Below are positions 23,785 through 27,421 of a stretch of 27,421 nucleotides of DNA, piece by piece. The first letter of the stretch is position 1, and each line of letters begins with the position of its first letter. The notes beneath the pieces were generated by a model. It saw only the letters and a program-made list of their open reading frames with translations, had not been told where the DNA came from and searched no databases. A program made the position numbers and the translations under genes. The DNA lies in assembly GCA_048527645.1 (NCBI GenBank), contig DBGFNI010000110.1:1-27421 (forward strand), written 5' to 3'. Source of the stretch: HGM12669 sp048527645. GTDB taxonomy: Bacteria; Bacillota; Clostridia; Oscillospirales; CAG-272.

Positions 23785-23813
23785 TTTCGATACATAATAA
23801 AATATCATTTTAC

Positions 23814-23842
23814 ATTATATCATAAACCTGCATTTTTTTCTA
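23814..23842 (-). promoter_or_regulatory. Sigma-A promoter of the lon operon
   Basis: Minus-strand -10 TATAAT (23814-23819, perfect), 17-bp spacer, -35 TAGAAA (23837-23842, 4 of 6). Predicted leader of about 90 bases. Two direct repeats ACCGAT (plus strand 23842-23847 and 23852-23857), one helical turn apart, abut the -35 box. No CIRCE or CtsR heat-shock operator was seen. Confidence 0.7.
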
Positions 23843-24104
23843 CCGATTGGAACCGATATTCACAATAAATTCAAAAACGGCTATTTTCCGCTGCCACGCC
23901 TCGCCCTTTCCCTCTGCGCCTCCTGCGCGTCCGTGCATAAAATGACAGTGGGCGGCACGGCGCGCGCTTGCTCCGATGCAAGAGCTGTCCCGCGTGCCGG
24001 CAAACAGTGTGCCGCGCCGTCCGTCCCGCATGCAGCCTGCAAAACCGCAGGCTTAAATCAATGTCATGCTTTGCAAGACATCACACAGGAAAGGAAATCG
24101 CATT
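23843..24104. other. Non-coding region between divergent lon and cotJ operons
   Basis: With the lon leader and promoter, 388 bp (23717-24104) carry no credible gene. The half near cotJ is GC-rich and can fold in several ways: CGGCACG 23953-23959 with CGTGCCG 23993-23999, or ACGGCGCG 23957-23964 with CGCGCCGT 24013-24020, plus a small AGCCTGC/GCAGGCT hairpin at 24034-24053. CATAAAAT at 23936 vaguely resembles a sporulation-sigma -10 box, but I found no matching -35, so no cotJ promoter is called. Confidence 0.5.
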
Positions 24105-24371
24105 ATGATCAATGACAACAATCACGGCTGCACCGGACAGATACCGCCCGGCGGTGTTGCACCGGTGCTGATGTGCGTACCGGATACCGGATGGACAGAT
24201 CTGTATGAACCGGACACCGGCTTTGGCCGCGGAACCGTTCTGAGCCAACTGGATAAGCCGTTTTTGGGACGGTATTTTGACAAGACGGAGGGCTGCGCCA
24301 ACTACCGCATGGACCAGTATCGGTTTTTTGATATGGCAGACGAGGAGCAGACCGAGGAGGAAGACCGATGA
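24105..24371 (+). CDS. cotJA: Spore coat-associated protein CotJA
   Basis: First gene of the cotJ operon, 88 residues. The CotJA core is visible as VLMCVPDTGWTDLYEPDTGF then RGTVLSQLDKPFLGRYFD, matching the family pattern of a tryptophan-containing repeat, RGT and LDKPFLG. In Bacillus the three CotJ proteins are made in the mother cell and placed in inner coat layers. AGGAAAGG lies about 10 bases before ATG 24105; an upstream in-frame ATG lacks a site. The C-terminus is acidic (MADEEQTEEEDR). It overlaps cotJB by four bases. Confidence 0.9.
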   Translation: MINDNNHGCTGQIPPGGVAPVLMCVPDTGWTDLYEPDTGFGRGTVLSQLDKPFLGRYFDKTEGCANYRMDQYRFFDMADEEQTEEEDR

Positions 24372-24670
24372 GACGACAGAAAACAGAGCAGGAAAAACTC
24401 CTGCACCGGCTGCAGGTAGCGGATTTCGCGCTGCATGAAAGCGCACTGTATCTGGACGGACACCCCTATGACCGCGCAGCAATGGAATACTACGGGAAAA
24501 TGCGCGAAAAGCACGACGCGCTGACGCGCGAATATGAGGAGATGTTCGGCCCGGTCACATACTTCGGCAATCTGAGCCAAGACTGGCAGTGGAGCGAAGG
24601 CCCCTGGCCGTGGCAGACGGAAGAAATGGCGAATATGTGTCCCGATCGGAACGGAAAGGAGAAACAGTAA
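24368..24670 (+). CDS. cotJB: Spore coat protein CotJB
   Basis: 100-residue CotJB, recognised by the helix LLHRLQVADFALHESALYLDGHP (in parts), the YDRAAMEYYGKM segment and a tail rich in Trp and Pro (WQWSEGPWPWQ). Its ATG overlaps the cotJA stop (ATGA), with GAGGAGGAAG just upstream, and it ends 4 bp before cotJC. It is a mother-cell structural component of the spore with no known enzymatic role. Confidence 0.92.
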   Translation: MRRQKTEQEKLLHRLQVADFALHESALYLDGHPYDRAAMEYYGKMREKHDALTREYEEMFGPVTYFGNLSQDWQWSEGPWPWQTEEMANMCPDRNGKEKQ

Positions 24671-24674
24671 CGAT

Positions 24675-25295
24675 ATGTGGGTTTATCAGAAAAAATTACA
24701 GTACCCCGTCAACATCAAGCAGCCCAATCCCCGAACCGCAAAGCTCATCTTAAGTCAGCTGGGCGGTCCCCATGGCGAGAAAGGCGCGGCTGACCGCTAT
24801 TTACAGCAGCGCTACAGCATGCCCTTTGACAAGGTAGTGGGAATGCTCACAGACATCGGCACAGAAGAACTGGCACATCAGGAAATTGTGTGTGCCATCG
24901 TGGCACAGCTCACGCGGAACATGTCCATTTCCGAGCTGGAGCAGAGCGGAATGGACGCATATTTCATCGACCACACCAACTCCGTGTATCCCCAAAGTGC
25001 CGGCGGCGTGCCGTTCAGCGCAGAAAGCTATGCCGTCACCGGTGACGCAATCGCGGATCTGAGCGAGGATCTGGCAGCGGAGCAAAAGGCGCGGCTGTCC
25101 TATGACAACATCCTGCGCTTTTTGGACGACCCGGATGTGATCGACCCGATCCGCTTTTTGCGCCAGCGGGAATTGGTCCATTTCCAGCGTTTCGGCGACG
25201 CGCTGCGCATGGCAAAGGATCATTTGGATTCGAAAAACTATTATGCCTACAATCCCGGCTTTGACGGATGTCAGCCGCCGATGCGCGACAAATAA
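24675..25295 (+). CDS. cotJC: Manganese catalase-family spore coat protein CotJC
   Basis: 206-residue ferritin-like four-helix protein of the dimanganese catalase family. All five expected metal ligands can be placed: Glu35 (PHGEKGAA), Glu65 and His68 (GTEELAHQE), Glu136 (DLAAEQKAR) and His169 (RELVHFQRFG), so it may be catalytically active and protect the spore from peroxide. The C-terminus lacks the long lariat tail of Lactobacillus manganese catalase. It is the last gene of the operon. The ribosome site AAAGGAG is about 12 bases from ATG 24675. A hairpin follows at 25338. Confidence 0.95.
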   Translation: MWVYQKKLQYPVNIKQPNPRTAKLILSQLGGPHGEKGAADRYLQQRYSMPFDKVVGMLTDIGTEELAHQEIVCAIVAQLTRNMSISELEQSGMDAYFIDHTNSVYPQSAGGVPFSAESYAVTGDAIADLSEDLAAEQKARLSYDNILRFLDDPDVIDPIRFLRQRELVHFQRFGDALRMAKDHLDSKNYYAYNPGFDGCQPPMRDK

Positions 25296-25326
25296 TTTCT
25301 CCGCTCAGGCACGCTATTATCCTCGA

Positions 25327-25371
25327 TATGCAAAAGTCCCGGAAACGGCGAACCGTTTCCGGGCTTGCATA
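25327..25371. terminator. Bidirectional hairpin between convergent cotJC and htrA
   Basis: A perfect 11-bp stem CCCGGAAACGG (25338-25348) / CCGTTTCCGGG (25353-25363) with loop CGAA, flanked by an outer stem TATGCAA (25327-25333) / TTGCATA (25365-25371). Its place between convergent genes suggests a shared terminator, although no clear T-run follows on either strand; Rho-independent strength is uncertain. Confidence 0.6.
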
Positions 25372-25384
25372 ACCGGCGTATAAA

Positions 25385-27031
25385 TTATTGCTGCTCCGTA
25401 TCCTGCGGCGTTGTTTCCTTGAGCGTGACCTCAACGGTCATTTCTTTTCCGTCGCGGTCAATCTGCAGCTTCAGCATGTCGCCGGCGTTTTTCTCATCCA
25501 GCAGATCTCTCAAATCCTGGGAGGTTTCGATGTCTTTTCCGTCCGCCTGCAAAATCAGGTCGCCGCGCTTGAGTCCCGCGTCAGAGGCGTTGGAATTTTC
25601 CACCACCTCATAGACATAGACGCCGTAGGTTTCTACCCCGTAATACAACAGTTCCTGATAGGTGTCAATGGTGACCAAATTGACGCCGAGCGAAAAGCGC
25701 CCGTGCACATAGCCCAGCTGCATCAGATCGTCGATGATGGGAATGGCGGTGTTCACCGGGATAGCAAAACCCAGCCCTTCCACATTCGTCCCAGAGGATT
25801 TTGCATTGACAATGCCGATCAGTTCACCCTTCATATTAAACAGGCCGCCGCCGGAATTGCCGGGGTTAACTGCCGCGTTGGTTTGCAGCAGAACCATGGT
25901 CTCACCCTCCACGGTGATTTCACGGTCTTTCGCGGAAATAATACCGTCGGTAACGGTGCCTCCGAGCGTACCCAGAGGATTGCCGATCGCAACGCATCTC
26001 TCGCCGACCACCAGTTGGGAGGAGTCGCCCAGCGTGGCAAAGGTCATGTTTTCAGCGTCTATTTTGATCACGGCGATATCCGTCACCGAATCGGTACCGA
26101 CCAGCTTCGCTTCATAATAGTCGCCGCTGCGCAGACGCACATGAATATTGTTGGCGTCGGCGATGACATGATTGTTCGTTACAATATATCCGTCTGCGGT
26201 GAGAATCACGCCGCTGCCTGCGCCCTCGGAGGTGTAGGAGGCACGGAAGCCCTGCGTGACATATTCCGTGACAATTTCCACAACACTGTCTCCGACCTTC
26301 TCCGTAATCTGCGCCACACTCAGCGCATCGCCGTCGCTTTCCTCGTCCTTTGCCAGCGTCAGCTTGCTGTCGTCAGACAGTTCAGGCTGCTTTGCAACGG
26401 TGCTGTCCGCATCGACGCCGGATTTTGTCGCCGTGCTCTGATCCGTATCCAAAAGCTTCTCCCGCAAAACCGGCCCCGCCATGCTGCCCAGTGCAGCACA
26501 CGCAAAGGAGAGCACCAGACAAACAGCCACCAACGCAGCGGCGCCGCCGCGAGTCACAAACTTCTTTTCTTTTGGTTTTTTGTGAACCGCCGGCTTTTTG
26601 CTGTGCGGCGGGGTGTAGGGCGGAACACTGGATGATGCGCCGCCGTGCGGGTACGCATTTCCGGCATCGACTCCGGCGTTGCCCGCCGAGCCAGTGTTTC
26701 CGCTGCTGTACTGATAGCGATAGGAATTTTCGCTCTTGCCGAAGGTGTTTTCTCCGGCGGTATCCGCCTCAAACGGCCGCTCCACGGTATGCGCGGCGTT
26801 TGCCGCTTCGGAGGAATAGGTTGCATCTGTGGGTGTACCGTCCACTTGCCCCGAAACGTCTGCGTGCTCCGTCGGAGCCGCTGTGTCTGCCGCCGGTTCT
26901 GCCGTATGCTCCGGCGCGGCGGAAGGCTCTGCCTGCGCGGCATCGGTCTGTTCCTGCTTGACAATCGGTTCGCCGGTCATGGGATCGTAGCGGATTTCGC
27001 GGTTGTCTTGATTGTTGGTGTTGAAATCCAT
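25385..27031 (-). CDS. htrA: HtrA/DegP-type membrane-anchored serine protease
   Basis: Trypsin-like protease with a PDZ domain, 548 residues from ATG 27031 (AAGGAGTG 6-7 bases upstream). Order: a cytoplasmic low-complexity tail of about 160 residues, acidic and rich in Ala, Thr, Pro, Ser and Gly and starting with the motif YDPMTGEPIVK; a basic stretch (HSKKPAVHKKPKEKK, 143-157); one membrane helix (about 163-186); a linker; a protease domain with His288 (TNNHVIAD), Asp318 (VTDIAVIK) and Ser393 (NPGNSGGGL); and a PDZ domain (about 445-538). The N-in, protease-out layout matches the Firmicutes HtrA/YkdA class for exported-protein quality control. No CssR/S genes are adjacent. An upstream in-frame ATG at 27091 overlaps the neighbouring gene and is not needed. 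Confidence 0.94.
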   Translation of the reverse strand: MDFNTNNQDNREIRYDPMTGEPIVKQEQTDAAQAEPSAAPEHTAEPAADTAAPTEHADVSGQVDGTPTDATYSSEAANAAHTVERPFEADTAGENTFGKSENSYRYQYSSGNTGSAGNAGVDAGNAYPHGGASSSVPPYTPPHSKKPAVHKKPKEKKFVTRGGAAALVAVCLVLSFACAALGSMAGPVLREKLLDTDQSTATKSGVDADSTVAKQPELSDDSKLTLAKDEESDGDALSVAQITEKVGDSVVEIVTEYVTQGFRASYTSEGAGSGVILTADGYIVTNNHVIADANNIHVRLRSGDYYEAKLVGTDSVTDIAVIKIDAENMTFATLGDSSQLVVGERCVAIGNPLGTLGGTVTDGIISAKDREITVEGETMVLLQTNAAVNPGNSGGGLFNMKGELIGIVNAKSSGTNVEGLGFAIPVNTAIPIIDDLMQLGYVHGRFSLGVNLVTIDTYQELLYYGVETYGVYVYEVVENSNASDAGLKRGDLILQADGKDIETSQDLRDLLDEKNAGDMLKLQIDRDGKEMTVEVTLKETTPQDTEQQ

Positions 27032-27087
27032 ATATGTCACTCCTTGCTCGTATTTGGAAGCAGTATGCTTTCTTCTTTCTGCTTCTA

Positions 27088-27421
27088 TCATAAAGGCGCA
27101 ATGTGACGGCTTTTTGAAAAGCCACTGAATGATATTTGAAAGAGAAAATTTGCCAACACGCGGATCTTGTTTTTTCCTACATTCTCTCCAAGATCGCCTT
27201 CTTCAATGTTCAGCGTTCCGTTTTCAACCAACCGAGCAAGTTCCCTCTCCTTTGGTGAAATTTCATACTCCCGCGCAATTTTCCGAATGCGCTTTTCCTG
27301 CCGCTTCACTTCACGGTTTGCCGCCCGTATGGTTTCCGCGTTCGCATAGTGATTCGTCATCGGCTTTGCAATCCGGATACCGTTTTTCTCCATCGAGCTG
27401 ATTTTCCGTTGGTTTTCCCCG
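27088..27421 (-). CDS. Unidentified protein, C-terminal part (cut by the window edge)
   Basis: An open frame enters from the right edge and stops with TGA at 27088; 110 residues are visible. An in-frame ATG at 27393 lacks a ribosome site, so the gene probably begins outside the window. The visible part is a highly charged helical segment (about residues 32-65: NREVKRQEKRIRKIAREYE and ISPKERELARLV), then an acidic turn, GKNKIRVLANFLFQISF, and the end HIAPL. Base composition is more AT-rich than in its neighbours. I do not recognise the family. It lies 56 bp upstream of htrA on the same strand and could be cotranscribed. Confidence 0.5.
   Translation of the reverse strand, partial: GENQRKISSMEKNGIRIAKPMTNHYANAETIRAANREVKRQEKRIRKIAREYEISPKERELARLVENGTLNIEEGDLGENVGKNKIRVLANFLFQISFSGFSKSRHIAPL

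Noticed and set aside
23740..23840. CIRCE or CtsR heat-shock operators upstream of lon
   Set aside because: Neither the CIRCE inverted repeat nor the tandem GGTCAAA heptads of CtsR could be found.
23933..24115. Short open frame upstream of cotJA
   Set aside because: No ribosome site, biased composition and overlap with the cotJA start in another frame; it looks like chance.
27108..27123. Palindrome GGCTTTTTGAAAAGCC before htrA as a terminator
   Set aside because: It lies inside the coding end of the right-edge gene, with a short stem and no T-run after it on the minus strand.
1..27421. CRISPR arrays, insertion sequences, prophage, tRNA or rRNA genes
   Set aside because: No regularly spaced repeats, transposase or integrase motifs, or recognisable RNA gene sequences were seen anywhere in the window.

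Overview
The window is ordinary, gene-dense chromosome of an endospore-forming, low-GC-phylum (Firmicutes/Bacillota) anaerobe that is itself fairly GC-rich, most likely a clostridial lineage of the Oscillospirales/Ruminococcaceae type. The evidence is a cotJABC spore-coat operon, a GerW/YtfJ sporulation protein, a lon-ysxC pair and scpA-scpB as in Bacillus and Clostridia, a short-form HisG with HisZ, a TrpR-family YerC regulator heading the his operon, and strong AGGAGG-type ribosome binding sites. No phage, insertion sequence, CRISPR array, rRNA or tRNA was seen.

Left to right: (1) positions 1-1650, plus strand, a two-gene minimal SUF iron-sulphur operon (SufC ATPase plus a short SufB/D scaffold) closed by two hairpins. 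(2) 1847-9642, minus strand, a compact ten-gene histidine operon: yerC/hisR-hisZ-hisG-hisD-hisC-hisB-hisH-hisA-hisF-hisIE, with many overlapping or nearly touching genes. It is read from a near-consensus promoter whose start site is covered by an inverted-repeat operator. A second promoter faces the other way, and its -35 box overlaps that of the his promoter. (3) 9863-11438, plus strand, a CX5R (PTP-fold) phosphatase, TrmL tRNA methyltransferase and a HIT-family protein, ended by a strong terminator. (4) 11575-14512, minus strand, a GNAT-YoaP fusion and a cytosolic GH3 beta-glucosidase. (5) 14628-23716, minus strand, a co-directional ten-gene run: lon, ysxC, M50 protease, scpA, scpB, DUF2953 (ytfI-like), ytfJ, D,D-carboxypeptidase, rluB-type pseudouridine synthase and a small GNAT-like protein. 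(6) 24105-25295, plus strand, cotJA-cotJB-cotJC. (7) 25385-27031, minus strand, a membrane-anchored HtrA protease, then the 3' end of an unidentified gene cut by the window edge.

The his operon encodes every step from PRPP + ATP to histidine except histidinol-phosphate phosphatase (HisB here is only the dehydratase). The divergently transcribed phosphatase sharing the his control region is therefore the most interesting lead in the window, as a hypothesis only. The second is the operator/promoter layout itself. The remaining observations are modest: the SMS-like minimal SUF pair, a long low-complexity cytoplasmic tail on HtrA, leader hairpins at lon and cotJ, and two proteins of unknown role. 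I did not find convincing evidence of a wholly undescribed multi-gene system.
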